Shown: positions 52,401 to 63,786 of the stretch, piece by piece
How the letters are laid out: every line of letters begins with the position of its first letter
Position numbering within the stretch: position 1 is the stretch's first letter
DNA from: Dipylidium caninum
Taxonomy: Eukaryota > Platyhelminthes > Cestoda > Cyclophyllidea > Dipylidiidae
Direction of reading: 5' to 3'
DNA: 64,000 nt
NCBI GenBank assembly: GCA_017562135.1
Contig: QEYB01001019.1
Span: 644,222-708,221 of the forward strand
The notes under the pieces: generated by a model
The model's database searches: none
What the model was told of the DNA's origin: nothing
Seen by the model: the letters and a program-made list of their open reading frames with translations, nothing else
Position numbers and translations under genes: made by a program

Positions 52401-53940
52401 GCTCATGGACGGGGCTCATGACAATTATCGCGTCTTCATAAGTGCTGAACCGGCAAGTTCACCCGCATCTCATGTGATTCCACAAGGCTTGTTGGAGAAC
52501 TCCATTAAGATTACAAACGAGCCTCCCACTGGTATGCAAGCAAATATTCACAAAGGCCTGAACAATTTCACCCAGGCAACACTGGAGATGTGCACCAAGG
52601 AGAATGAATTCAAGCTTATTCTTTTCACTCTCTGCTACTTCCACGCTGTGGTGTGCGAGCGTCGAAAGTTCGGACCGCAGGGCTGGAACCGCATTTACCC
52701 CTTCAACAACGGTGATTTGACAATCAGTATCGACGTGCTTTACAATTACCTGGAGGTGAATAACGACGTGCCGTGGGAGGGGTTGCGCTATCTCTTCGGC
52801 GAGATTATGTACGGGGGTCACATTACCGACGATTGGGACAGACGTCTGTGCAAAACTTACTTAGAGGTGTACGTGACGACATCCATGTTGGATGGTGACC
52901 ACCTCCTCGCGCCAGGATTCAAAGTTCCGCCAAATACAGATTTAACTGGTTACCACAAATACGTGGACGCCAACCTGCCACCGGAGTCGCCATCTCTTTA
53001 TGGAATGCATCCTAACGCAGAAATTGAAATTCTAACGGTGGAGTCTGATAAGCTCTTTCGCCGACTACTAGAAATGATGCCTCGAGAAAGCACGAAAGGC
53101 GAAGAGACAAGCGACAGCATGGAGAACAAAGTGCAGACAACGCTTAATGATATCACTGGAAGGCTGCCTGAAACATTCAATATTGACGAGATGAGGTCAC
53201 GTCTATCGTCGGAGGAAATTTCTCCGTTTGCCATTGTCGCAATTCAGGAATGTGAACGCATGAACAGTTTGATAAGGGAGATTTCGCGTTCCCTGAAGGA
53301 GTTGGATCTGGGATTGAAGGGTGAATTAACCATCAGCGAGGAGATGGATGCACTTCAGTCTGCTCTGTACCTCGACACCGTCCCAGAAATATGGGCAGCC
53401 AGGGCTTATCCCAGCCTTTACCCACTGGGTCTGTGGTACACAGATTTGCTAGCGAGGATAAGGGAGTTGGAAGTGTGGGTGTCAGATTTCGCATCTCTGC
53501 CGAGCGCCATTTGGTTGGGAGGTCTGTTCAATCCCCAGTCTTTCCTAACCGCCATCATGCAACAGATCTCACGAAAGAACGAGTGGCCACTCGACCGCAT
53601 GACTCTCAATGTGGACGTGACCCGAAAGACGCGTGAGGAACTCACGGGGCCCCCACGAGAAGGCGCCTTCGTACACAGTCTCTTCATGGAGGGAGCGCGT
53701 TGGGACACCCAGGCCGGTCTGTTGGCCGACGCGAAGCCTCGGGAGTTAGTGGCCGCCCTGCCAATTGTCTTCATCAAAGCCATTCCTCTCGACAAACAGG
53801 ACACCAGAGGCACATACGCCTGTCCTGTGTACAAGACGAAAAGTCGGGGTGCCACCTACGTGTGGACTTTCAATTTAAAAAGCAAGGCGAAAACAGCCAA
53901 GTGGATACTTGGAGGAGTGGCTCTCATTCTACAAGTCTGA
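25492..53940 (+). CDS. Axonemal outer-arm dynein beta-type heavy chain (DNAH9/11/17 family), one apparent frameshift
   Basis: Motor subunit of ciliary and flagellar outer dynein arms. Exons: 25492-25842, 25874-26043, 26075-26331, 26405-26616, 26658-26894, 27136-27304, 27374-27489, 27546-27705, probably 30424-30495, 32429-32624, 33023-33091, 33170-33296, 33421-33676, 33993-34228, 34324-34512, 34684-34833, 35853-36107, 36185-36352, 38070-38264, 38883-39086, 39884-41717, 42174-43420, 44993-45472, 47521-47994, 48071-48316, 48525-53940. With one base removed near 51611 the sum is whole codons: about 4,470 aa, or 4,494 with the 72-nt exon (human paralogues about 4,460-4,520). Order: tail (KNMPPVAG near 32540), linker ([11 protein letters not shown]), AAA1 P-loop GPAGTGKT split by an intron, Walker B CFDEFNR, AAA2 [11 protein letters not shown]3 GGAGSGKT with [17 protein letters not shown]4 GIGGSGKQS, coiled-coil stalk with microtubule-binding tip (about 49650-50580), AAA5-6, C-terminal domain ending [13 protein letters not shown]. 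Paralogue assignment among DNAH9, 11 and 17 is open. Confidence 0.95.
27706..30423. other. First part of a large dynein intron
   Basis: Intronic sequence after the tail exon ending at 27705. It holds several short open frames, the longest 90 aa on the minus strand at 28902-29174, none with a recognisable domain. It may contain old interspersed repeats that I could not name. Confidence 0.5.
30424..30495 (+). other. Probable 72-nt (possibly cassette) exon of the dynein gene
   Basis: It has a strong polypyrimidine tract and CAG acceptor before 30424, a consensus donor (GG|GTGAGT) after 30495, an exact multiple of three in length, and an open frame in the phase required by both neighbours (27705 and 32429). 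It would add 24 Ser/Arg/Thr-rich residues to a linker where human dyneins have only about 15 residues before KNMPPVAG. Because its length is a multiple of three, skipping it keeps the frame. Confidence 0.55.
30661..31989 (+). mobile_element. Decayed mariner (Tc1/mariner) element, copy 1, in a dynein intron
   Basis: About 1.33 kb, the usual mariner size. The left end GGTTGGCAGCTGAACCGTTG and the right end (complement of CACTCAGTTGCCAAC) form imperfect terminal inverted repeats; the left end matches the general mariner form GGTTGGCAACTaAgT-aTTGCGGATTTTGTC. Degraded transposase is readable on the plus strand in broken frames: [13 protein letters not shown] with a following [14 protein letters not shown] (about 31200-31265), [10 protein letters not shown] (about 31314), and a remnant of the GVVFHQDNARPH block near 31585. 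The catalytic Asp of the second block is lost and stops interrupt the frame, so it cannot be active. An (AAAG)n microsatellite sits at about 30954-30975. Confidence 0.8.
31990..32428. other. Dynein intron remainder before the exon at 32429
   Basis: Between the mariner right end and the acceptor CTTTCTCAG before 32429. Open frames on both strands overlap here, but none shows a domain. I see nothing else. Confidence 0.4.
36526..37850 (+). mobile_element. Decayed mariner element, copy 2, in a dynein intron
   Basis: Nearly identical to copy 1 over about 1.25 kb, differing by scattered substitutions, small indels and the length of the (AAAG)n run (about 36816-36840). The left end is eroded (aligned only loosely from 36526); the right end retains CATTCAGTTGCCAAC. 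The best surviving transposase frame is at 37038-37286, reading [20 protein letters not shown], then [10 protein letters not shown], then VMQDEPP. This is the mariner segment that normally ends in TGDEKW...GEPP. The block with the second catalytic Asp is mutated. Same orientation as the dynein gene and as copies 1 and 3. Confidence 0.8.
39087..39883. other. Dynein intron of about 0.8 kb
   Basis: GC-rich centre (39460-39600) with overlapping open frames on both strands that show no domain, and a short (CA)n near the 3' end. No element recognised. Confidence 0.45.
43626..44893 (+). mobile_element. Decayed mariner element, copy 3, in the dynein AAA2-AAA3 intron
   Basis: Clearly homologous to copies 1 and 2 but more diverged, especially in the first 200 bp and the last 200 bp. 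The left end reads GGTCTGGTGACTGTGTCATT followed by GCGGATTTCGTC, close to the mariner terminal repeat; the right end has CCTAGTTGCCAAC. The transposase remnants are the same as in the other copies, with extra small deletions. No usable reading frame remains. Confidence 0.75.
45473..47520. other. Dynein intron of 2.0 kb with a diverged repeated segment
   Basis: Two segments, about 46022-46205 and 46955-47133, resemble each other in the same direction. Shared landmarks are an A-rich block, CATTTATA followed by a GAGG(G/A)CAT motif, and a CATAGTT end. The first ends in AGTTGCCAACCTTA, which resembles a mariner terminal repeat, so one or both may be transposon ends in reverse orientation. The rest of the intron shows nothing recognised. 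A long polypyrimidine tract precedes the acceptor at 47520. Confidence 0.4.
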
Positions 53941-55190
53941 AATCCTTCCACCCCACTAATATACAACCCAACAACTACACAACCACCTTCTGAATGTTTA
54001 ATCTGAGTCTTCGCTCCACATCATTTGTCTCTACGCACTAAACTGTGCCTCGTACTGAATTGTCCAGTCGAGGAGGGTGGGTGTTGGACCTCAGATGAAA
54101 GCGTAGGACTCGGGCATCCGGCGCAAGGTTTGTCCTATACTCACGTGAAAAAAAAAACAAAACAAGCATACGAGACCATGACTACACCACCTCGTGGCAC
54201 CAAACCTGACACGTCCGCAGCCACATGAATGAGGTTATGGGCAGCATTCGACACCCATTTCTGCTTGCCTACGTGTGCTCCTTACGTGCAGACGCGAGTC
54301 AACCGCTCACACAGTGGCTGCGGTAATTGTGCAAAGTGGGAGTGGCCGACGAGGTCGGAGAGACGTGCACCACTACGACATCCGAGATGTCGGCATGCCT
54401 TCGCGTAGGTGCCACATTCAACTGCCACACGGGAAGGGAGCATTCTCCGCACTCTCACTCCGTGTCGGCCACATCAACGCCAACTTGAGGGTGGCCAGCT
54501 GGTCGCACAGCGCGGTCACTTTGCTGCATCCACAATCGACTGCAGCCGCTCCCCCGCGGGTCCTCCATTCTTCTCGACCTGACGGAGCACACGGGTGTGC
54601 CGTCAGTGGAAAGGCCTCAGTAGGTGGTTTGCCATGGCAGGTGGAGACGAAGAAGATGAGTGCAAGAGAGACGAGGAGAAGCTTTTCAAACGCCAAACGC
54701 CGAACACTTTGCCCAACCTACGTAAACAAATAATGCACGCCTAAATGAGGTGTGAGTTGGGGTCACGGACAGACAGGATGTACACCGTGTTGTGGAAGAG
54801 GGCAGGGGAACTCGACTCGGTCCCCTCGCCTCGTCGTGCCTCCCCCACTGATCGCACAATTGAAGGAACATGCAGGCGGAAGTCATGCGGACGTGACAAT
54901 CGAGTGAGCGATTGTCCATACTTCACCATCTGATATCACCAGTCACGAACAAGTGTCTCATCGGGGTGTGTTTCACCACCACACTCGCCAGCACTCACTG
55001 GGACACTGGCTGCGAGGTGATGGGAGAGTTGGGAGGGTGGAGGGGAGGCGCCTCGACTGCACAGGATGCCCACTGGCTCGTGCACCGCATTGGCGGCCAA
55101 TGTGTGAGCGCGGACTTGCACCATAACGCGCGGCAATTCCCCTGTGGATGCAACTGACTGGTCAGTTCACTGTCCAAGTCGACGAGATGA
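53941..55190. other. 3' flank of the dynein gene
   Basis: Begins with the presumed 3' UTR. There is no AATAAA close to the stop. Open frames here overlap on both strands and show no domain. Confidence 0.4.
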
Positions 55191-55197
55191 GTGGCAG

Positions 55198-55248
55198 ACG
55201 GGGGGACGGGACGGGGGGACGGGACGGGGGGCGGGGGGCGGTAAAGAG
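55198..55248. repeat. G-rich GGGGGACGGGAC-type tract
   Basis: Runs of three to six G separated by AC or C on the plus strand, enough to meet the usual G-quadruplex pattern of four G-runs with short loops. Confidence 0.75.
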
Positions 55249-56175
55249 GAAAGGCACCACCACTATTATCATTCTCCATCACCACCGCCACGCCACCGCC
55301 ACCGCCGCGGTCTTCGCACGTCTTCAAGTCCCACCTGAGATGGGCAAAAAAGGAGGCTGTGTTTGTGCAGCCTCGTTACCAAGCTGATGAGGTGTTTGTT
55401 TAAGGCCAACTGACGGGTGCTTCTGCCCTCTCGCACACTGGGAGAAGACGATATGCGTGGGTGACACAGGCGTCTCGCTGCGGTGCCGCTGGCCACCACG
55501 TCTGTTGTCGCTCCTCCATCCACTCATCCGCTCACCGGCTCACCGAGTCCTACGCTCGTTCAGTCATCCCCTCACTCAGCCACCAAGCCACCAAACCACC
55601 AAGCCACCAAGCCATCACTCCGGATGTCGAAACTGCGGTGCACTTACGCAAGCAGCAGCAAATACTTCCTCAAACACTCGCACGCTTTCTCTCTCCCCCC
55701 ATCACCTCCCTAAGATGTGCGTGCAACTGCGGTGTCAGTTCATCGCATCCCCTCATTTGCCTTCTCCTCGTCACCAATTCCCATTTTACACGTCCCTTGC
55801 CACGAGTCGAGCACCGAGGTCTCAGAGACCGCGACCCTACGTCTCGTTGACAAGTGCAAATTGCCCATCTCACACACATTGCCGGTAGACGGATGGGGAC
55901 GTGACGCAATTGCCACTGCCACTTCAACTGCCACTGCAACGATCTGACTTCGAGAGCTGTCAATCAGACGTTCACGCTCTCACTCCACTTCTCGGTAGGG
56001 GTGGCGAAATGGTGGCCAAGTGGTGGCGATGGGGAGGTGAGGGGGAGGGGAGGGGAGGGGACACACAACTGCTGATGACAGGTGGAGGCGCTTGTAGGCG
56101 GGTGTGGGCATGTGTGTATAGATGGGCATACATACGCCTTCATTTGGCACCTGTGGCCCCAATTCGACTCCGCAC

Positions 56176-56207
<32 letters not shown>

Positions 56208-56242
56208 GGACACGGACACGGACACGGACACAGGCACACGGA
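56176..56242. repeat. (CA)n followed by a (CGGACA)n array
   Basis: An imperfect CA dinucleotide run passes directly into about five copies of CGGACA. Open frames across it on both strands are low-complexity artefacts. Confidence 0.85.
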
Positions 56243-56356
56243 CCCTCTTAAGCATTCCCCGGTGCCTGTTGATGCAAGAATTTGATCTGCCCCTCTGAGA
56301 CACCCTACTCTGTGCTCTCCGCTCCACCTAACAATGGCGTGGATCAATCCAACTGC

Positions 56357-56412
56357 CTGTCTACCTGCTGCCTGCATACCTGCCTGCATACCTGCCTGCC
56401 TGCCTGCCTGGC
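56357..56412. repeat. (TGCC)n with CTGCATAC variants
   Basis: Tandem CCTGCCTGCATA and CCTG/TGCC tetramer copies. Confidence 0.8.
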
Positions 56413-57249
56413 CTCGTATCGCTGCCTTGCCGCAGTTTCGGAGCAGCAGTTGGCATGCGGCTACGTGGCAAACCACATGATCGCCTCCACCTCCACCTCT
56501 ACTTGGTCTTGCGTCTACTCCCACTCTCCACGACCGCCACACCCACGTGGCCTTCGAGTCTCCACATGCCACCGCCAACCCGAGGTGCCTCCAAATCCCT
56601 TCGAGTCTGCCACGCTGTCCCACGACCATATGCTGCTCCACTCCTCACTCGTGTCCGACGCGCTGCATGAGCCTCACTTCCCGAATGTCGAAGATTCCTC
56701 CCCCTGTGCAAAATTGCTGACGAGCGTCAACAGTGGCAGCGTCTTCCGTCTTCAACGTAATTCTCTCATTCTTCGCACAAATCTCTCCCTCCCCACGACG
56801 CTGCGGTGGCCCCCTCGTTCTCCCAACCGTGTGTGTGGGTAAAAACTAGAAGGTGTGGCGAAAGGTTGCTGCCACACGTTAACAGTTGTCCCGTTGTGGA
56901 GATTCGGTGAACCGTTTGCCTTACCATCACTGCTTTTACCAAATTCAGACGTGTAATGGCAGGAGTCAATTCAACTGACGCGTCGCACAACCACACGAAC
57001 CACGGGTCGTCGGTTAAACTGAGCTCTCAAATAAATCATTGAGTAAATAGATGGTATTTGATTACCTTCCACATTGAAGACAGAGTGGCGCCCCGCACTG
57101 TCCACTTGGGATGTCTTCACGTCTGTAGCGAGTTGGTGCGAGACGCAGCCTGGTGTGTCGCATGCCAATGTTACGAAACGGTGCAGACGCCGACGGTGTT
57201 CGCCACCGATGGCATCGCGGCAAACACATGACAGCCACCAGCAAGGCCA

Positions 57250-57325
57250 GTCGGCAGGGCAGGCAGGCAGTGCAGGCAGGCAGGCCAGGCAGCAGGCTCA
57301 AGCGCAGACAGACAGACAGACATGA
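57250..57325. repeat. (GGCA)n, then (GACA)n arrays
   Basis: Imperfect CAGG/GGCA tetramers followed by four copies of GACA. Simple sequence with no coding evidence. Confidence 0.8.
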
Positions 57326-57447
57326 CAGCGAGCTCCAGTTGGCAGTGTGAAGGCAGTGACAGGAGAAGAATGTATCCACCACCGCCGCCCCCTGCTAGTC
57401 GGGTGGGATATTGTGAAATGTGGGTGGGTGGGTGGTGGGTGGTTGGA

Positions 57448-57560
57448 TTAGTGAGCGGGAGGGGGGGGGGAAGGGAAGGGTGGGAGGGGAGGTGGGGGAA
57501 GGGGGAAACCGGTGAGGGCGAAATGGGGAAGGGGAGGAGGGTGACGGAGGGGGGGTGGTT
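57448..57560. repeat. Strand-asymmetric G-rich stretch
   Basis: About 110 bases made almost wholly of G with scattered A and T on the plus strand, including a run of ten G near 57461. Likely low-complexity DNA and hard to sequence. Confidence 0.8.
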
Positions 57561-58361
57561 GGTGGTCTGTGCACGTGGTGCCGAAGGTGGGGGTGTTTAA
57601 TTCGACCAACGTACGGACGTACGTACATTCGATGTTGTTTGATAGGTGGTCGGTGGTGGTGTTTGTGGTGGTGGTGATTGTTAACCCAAACCCTCTCACA
57701 CGTGTGTCTCTCAATGGACTGGTCACATTACGAACGGTACACGAGGGTTCACATGTCATTACAGGGAAAATCAACTTAGGCCCTCCCACATTTCGGCACG
57801 TGACTGGTCCATTATTGCACTACACGCGGTCTTTACGCATCCCCAATATTTCGGCAATCGTAACTTACCCAACGCCTGCCACCATCTCTCCCACCACCAC
57901 CTCCTCTCCTTGTCCTCTGCTCATTCAGTCGGCGGTGTCAAATGCCACTTTGCATCACCCAGAAGCTGGTCAACAACGAGGTTGCATTTATTGGTCTCAA
58001 GCGCTGCCCTGTGGATCACCTCGGAGCACGGGGCACACGGCCGAGTCGGGTTTCCTCTTCACCGTCTTCGGCTTTTCGTGGCTGGATGTGGCTCGAGTGT
58101 GGAGGCGATCACACCGCACGTCGCAGTTCTGTGTGCCCTGCCGGCAGCGAAAGCACTGGCGCCTCGTCGTCTTCTCGCCTCGTGGCTGTCTCGGCTCGCG
58201 ACGTGCAAAGTTAATTAGCGTCTAATTGGGGCGCAATTGATTTCCCATGAAGGAAATCGAACATCGTCGTGAGGCGCACTTTCGCGTCGCTGCTCCCCGA
58301 GGCAATGCCTTCAGGCTCCGCTGCAACTCCCACTACGACTGGCACTCACGTACCACTCCAA

Positions 58362-58402
58362 AACTCTGACTCTGACTCCGACTCCAACTGCGACTGGCGA
58401 CT
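58362..58402. repeat. Imperfect (CTCTGA/CTCCGA)n array
   Basis: Tandem hexamers TCTGAC, TCCGAC and TGCGAC. Confidence 0.7.
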
Positions 58403-58879
58403 GCGTCCACCGCCTCCACGGTGACGCCAAAGCCCCCGTTGTCGGTGCTGTCGAGAAGAGAGCAACCTCGGTTGCGAGGTCGGAACACTCGATGAAGCTC
58501 TCCACCACCCACCTGGAGAGATTAAGAGCGGCTACATTCGAGAATACACTGCAGCGTTGCAGAAAGAAGCACTTCGACGTGGAGACGAGTGCGTGGACCT
58601 ATTTGCCTGCCTCAGTGTGGAGCGTTTGAAATGAGACAGTGGGAAAGGCGTCTTGAACAGACTGGACTTCCAGGTGGAGGCCTCACGTGAAGGCAAGGAA
58701 GAACCAAGTCCGATGGAGGGCGGATTGAGCACTCAGTGTAATGAACCTACTGTCTACTGAAAGAAGCACTTGTTGTAGCCCCGTGCACCTCGGAGTGGGG
58801 AAATCGGGATGGGTCGGTCACTCTGTTGGCTATGGTGGCTATGATGGCTATGGTGGTGATGGGTGTTGAGTGTTTAATG

Positions 58880-58929
58880 TTGTTGGTGTGGTTGGTGTGG
58901 TTGGTGTGGTTGGTGTGGTTGGTGTGGTG
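58880..58929. repeat. (GGTTGGTGT)n minisatellite, G-quadruplex-like
   Basis: About five tandem copies of the 9-mer GGTTGGTGT. The array contains GGTTGGTGTGGTTGG several times over. Confidence 0.85.
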
Positions 58930-59599
58930 CAATGATGAGTGAATGCTAGTGGGTGGGTCGATGAGTTGGTGGTGGACTGTACAGGCCTCGTAAACTCTCC
59001 CGCCTTCTCGGCCATGCAATCTGGTGGGTTGGCGGTCGTTCGACTTGCGGATGAGGGGCGATGATCTCTGTGGGAGGCGGGGTGAGGCGGGATGAGGCGA
59101 GGCAAGGCGAGGTGGTGGAAGGGGAGGAGAGGAGGATGTGCCGCCTTCTGGATAAAGGTGTGGACAGTTGGGCGGTTCTGTTGACTGATTGGCTGATTGA
59201 CTGTTTGGCTGACTGACAGACTGACTGGGTGTTCGGCCAGTTGGATTTGTCTCCCACCTTGTAGCAGGTGGACGGTCTCTGTTTGGGTGTAACAATTTGC
59301 TGGGTGTGTTGGCGGATGAAAGCACTATTGTGGTGATGGCGGTGATGTGGGCCAACTCGGTGGGGAATATCGGTGCGAGGAAAGGCGGCGGGATGGGAAG
59401 GGAAAGGAAATGGGAAGGAAGACAGTGTGATGGCGGTCGGTTGTGGAGGTGGGGTGGGGTGGTGGGGTGGGCGTGGGTGGTGTTGAGGATGAGGATGGGA
59501 GTGCGGAGGACACAGGTGCCACCGCTATCTCCCCGTTTCATCACCAGTCCAACCACGTGGTGCGTGCGTGCCTTCCTGCGTGCCCTGATGCCACTGATC

Positions 59600-62500
59600 T
59601 GATGTAACACGTCAAATATTTTGGTCAATTCGTTACTCCCATGCACACTCGGGGACCCCACCATTGTCACTTTCCTTAACTCTCTTTTTTACTTTATCCC
59701 AGTCACACACTTTTATGACACGCATTTTAATGCCAGTTTTATCAACACATTATATTTAGTCCTGTCCATCCACCTCGTTGCACGTAAGGCCATCGAGAAG
59801 AAAATCTCGTGAATAACTCCATCGTAGTGGGGTCCTTTCACAATTCTTCGACTTGTCGCGCCACCTTCATTCCGAATTTCTCCCCTTTCGTCGAGCGATC
59901 TTATTGCGGTTTTGACAAGATCCCGACACGAAATTTTACTTTCACAGTCTCCTTGGTGTCTCAACGGATTTTTTCTTTTATTACCGGCACACGGTGTAAG
60001 CGAAGTTGGTGAGGTGAAAACAGTCGGAAGTGCGAGGGGACGATTTCGTTTCACGGTGCTGCAGTCATCTTTCCTGTCTGCCCTTAACGTGAGTCCCCAG
60101 CCACTGTGCACCTCCTGGCCACAAGCAATGGCGTGTAACAGCGTTGCACTCACCCAAGCAAGGCTTGTCAGTCTTCCTTTGCCGGACACGGGCAGGGTTT
60201 GGCCAGTAAACATTGTGTTGATTATCGTTAAAGACGTAGAACATTGTGGAATGGAGACATAAAGGCTAGATGAGGACCCCTCAAAGCCATATCGAATGGC
60301 ACAGGTCAGGAGACCACCGCAGCGCAGTGCGGCGAACCTCTCCTGTCCGTGTAATCGCCGCGTCGGTTCCGATTACGCGTCTATTGTCTCAGCGTGGCGT
60401 ACGGACATGGTGGAAGGGTAAACATTGCACATCTCAAATGGTCATTCATTTGACCCACCCAAGCCCCGCAAGCCCACCTATCCCAGTCCCCCCCCCCCCT
60501 TCATTCTCCCACTTGGTCCATAATCGCCCCGTCCCACTCCGTCCCACCCCGTGGCGCAACATTGCGCTGACTGCGTCTATTCTCCCCCGTCCCCCGCGCC
60601 CACCCGCCTCGTCTATAATCTGATCGGGTACACAAGTGGCCGGCCGACTTCCACGGACCACTGTGGCAACGTTCGCTTGCGGTGTAAGGACGGGACACCG
60701 TGTCGCCGCGGTCGCGCTCTGGTGTGGTGTGGTGTGGTGTGGCGAGGGGGGCGCAAAGTTGGGCACCTCGGCAAAAACAAACACTGCGGCGGGTTGAGGA
60801 ATGGGCCACAGACGCGTTTGTGTGGCGGCTGGGTGCCAGTCACACTGGTTACACCACGCGGTCTGAGTTTCGTCCTCTCACGTCCTCAAATTACTCGGCT
60901 TAACTCTGCATGTGGTCGTCCCTCACAGCTAAAATCGCAAAGTCAATGCACTTCACATATTTTGCTTATTTCCCATTGTGCGAAAGTGCACCTTCTGATT
61001 AATAATTGTATGCGGAGGAATATCTATTCCTCCTGCCTGGAAGGGAGGACCGAACGCATCCACTTCAAAACGCAAGGACTTTATTTAACTGTTCACACTT
61101 TAGCTCTGCACTCCAAACATTAGCTATTTCCTACCATAATTTCTTTCGAGTCTGGCTTCTCCTCACGGTAACGTTTTATCCACGTGGCAAAAATAAAATT
61201 GCCCACTAACGTTTCTTGTATAGAGTTGTGAAAAAAGGACTGGTATCTGAATTTCCAAAAAAAAACACGGAAAGCAAAATGTCATTGCGCTGAGATCCCG
61301 TATATTGTCCACTCCATATTTCCACCTTTACATTTGCCTGCCCTCACCTACTTCTTCCCTATGCGCCAGACATTCTCTTCTTCTCCGTGCAAAATAATAT
61401 CGCGAAAGACGTCGGGGAAGGAGTCGAGGGGTGTGAGGCGGGGGGCGGGGGGAGGCAGGAAAAACCGTCCTCCACTCAACCACTGCCAAGGCAGAACGCA
61501 CACGAGCCAAACTCTAAAGTGATTGTGGAAATAGGCAGACACACCGAAATGTTTACATAACAGTCTGTTGTACAGTTACAACGAAACTGGAAATCGGCGG
61601 AAGTATTGAAGCGAGAGCTGAACCAAGAATAGAAACACTATGTGTGGAAAAACGAAATTCGTTTGGCGGAGTCGAGGAATTGTAAGGGAACAATGGGAAG
61701 GAAAAGGTGATTTCAAAAAGAAGTGGAGAGAGTTGAAGGGCGGAAGAAGGCAGCAGGACTACAGTGATTACACATTTTATGTAAGAGAGAAGAAGTTGGG
61801 AGCATTTCCGCTACAAATGCAGTAAATGCGCATTGGCAACATAAAAGAGTCGTTTAAGAAAGGATCATTGGCAAGGGAGAACACGTTGCCAGCGAGAAAT
61901 GTAGAAGCTATTCCCAAAAGTGGAAAAGGCGATATCGGTGTGTATGCGTGAACACGAGACAGGGTGATACGGCGAGGAAGCCGAGGAATGAAGAGAGGCA
62001 GACCCTCCATGTCTGTCAGAACTAGCAACACCGCATGTCCCAAGTCTTCGTCCCCCGTGGAAACACAGCATTCAGCGTCGAAGACGCAGTTGCACGGAAT
62101 CAGAAGACGTCCACACGCTGCACTTGGCCTGTGTGCGAAATTTGCGCCAAACACACATCCTAACCTGCTCCTTCCACCGCCACCGCCTCGGCCGACCTCG
62201 CCACTAGCACACCACTCCGCGCAGTCAGTCCAGCTCCAACGCACATTCCGCTTCTTTCACTCACCGTGGCTCAGTGCAGGTGACTGCGTGCGGCAAAGGC
62301 AAAACATTCACAGCATCTTCTTCAAACTGGGTGTGGGATACAGATGTGCTAACGATCCTGTGTTGAAAATATGGCGCGCGCTGGCCCTGGGCGGCTGGGC
62401 GCTGGCTCTGACGAGGGTAAAGGCGCGCCGCCGGTCCCTGCGTATTTATTCAAGGGAAAAAAGGAATGTGGATAAGTCGCCAGGAAGACCTCGATGTGAC

Positions 62501-63273
62501 CAGCCACCGCAACTGTCAAAGTTAGACGCACTGCGCACTATTTCCCAGCACGTCATCGTCAACGAACAACAACAAAAGCACAACATGAGGAGGAGGGGAG
62601 GAGGAGGAGAAGAAGCTGCATGGCCTTTGAGCATCCTTCTGCTTTGCGCACTGTGATGCTTTTAACTCGGTCATCTCCCACCGGAACATTGGGCACGGAA
62701 GCCGTGGAACCAAGTACTGCGGAGCATTGTTGTGGAAAGACAGTGTGCACTTTCGTAGGTCTGGGGTTGTGTCGCGAGTGTGCCACAATGTAGAGGAGAC
62801 CAAAAAGGGGATTTCTGCTGTGTTTAGACGCGTGAGTAGGTACTCCTCGTCCTCCTGCAATTGTTTGTGTGCCAAAGTCCATAGCAGGAGCAACTTACAC
62901 TTACGTACTTCGCCCTTCCGGTCCTGTTAACGCGCAAAGCCCTCGTCGTGCATGCTGCAGGCCCATGTTTACTTAGGTCCTCTAGACCAGCCGCTCCTTC
63001 TCGTCCCCCACTGCAACTGCATCTGCACTCCAACCTCGTTACCGCCACCTGCTACTCCATCCTCACTCCTCACCCTCACCACTGCCTGCACCCCCAAACC
63101 TGTCTAACCATCAACCTCACCCTCACGCTTTTAAGTGCTGCCTTGAAATTTGGAGTGTGCCGGTGACTACACCATACCCAATATACTGCTCCTATTCAAT
63201 TCGCTTTGCAAGGCTGTGAGTGTCACTACATGCTGTGCTGCCCGCCTCCTCCTCCCACCCTCTTTTTTCCCAG
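59600..63273. other. GC-rich non-coding stretch without a recognisable gene
   Basis: Mixed sequence with C-rich (60488-60500), (GGTGT)n (60719-60745) and G-rich (61436-61455) patches. Long open frames, such as minus strand 59713-60213 and 61777-62244 and plus strand 61964-62656, overlap frames on the other strand and carry no family motif. I do not call them genes. Confidence 0.4.
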
Positions 63274-63551
63274 ACCACGAGTGCCACAATCTGGACAGTG
63301 GCACCTTTGGTAACCCAACCGTTGCTCGAGGAGATAGGACCTCACTGTCGGTTACCTCTAATGCCGAATCTCGCTTGACATGGACGAACGTCCGTTCGTC
63401 AGTGGAGGAAATTTGTAAATTGTTGCGTGCGGCGGACAATCGAACATGCATAAACAGATTGGTGAAATTGAAAGTAGATTTTACGAATGGCCTTCACTAC
63501 CTAAGGAAGCATCAAAATTGGCTGCAATCGTCGAGCTGGGACAGTTATTGA
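63274..63551 (+). CDS. Candidate terminal exon, unrecognised protein
   Basis: A long polypyrimidine tract and CCCAG precede 63274, and an open frame of about 92 codons runs to a TGA at 63549. The peptide contains a regular amphipathic segment (SSVEEICKLLRAADN, then NRLVKLKVDFTNGLHYLRKH) that looks more protein-like than other frames nearby. I do not recognise a family and found no partner exon. Confidence 0.25.
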
Positions 63552-63786
63552 CACAAACTCCTATACCTTATTAACATTGCCCGTTTTTGTGGAAATATCT
63601 GGAACCGAGAGGATCTCTCTCAAAGGACACTGACTTTGCAGCGTTCCTGTGGTGCTGTGCAGAGCATGTAAATTATAACAAAATAGAAAATGGGCGGGGT
63701 GATTATTGACGAGTTAAAGAAGCCACCAAATGGAGAATGCAGGTTGTTGCACACCCTGACAGTGCATCAGCCAATCGCAGTTGCAG

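Noticed and set aside
58880..58929. CRISPR-like array
   Set aside because: The units are contiguous 9-mers with no spacers, in a eukaryotic genome. It is a minisatellite.
58747..59670. 307-aa open frame on the minus strand
   Set aside because: Pro/Ser/Thr/His low complexity read through simple repeats, no domain, no splice or start context.
59713..60213. 166-aa minus-strand frame that looks moderately protein-like
   Set aside because: An opposing frame overlaps it (59912-60262), and I recognise no family and no exon partner.
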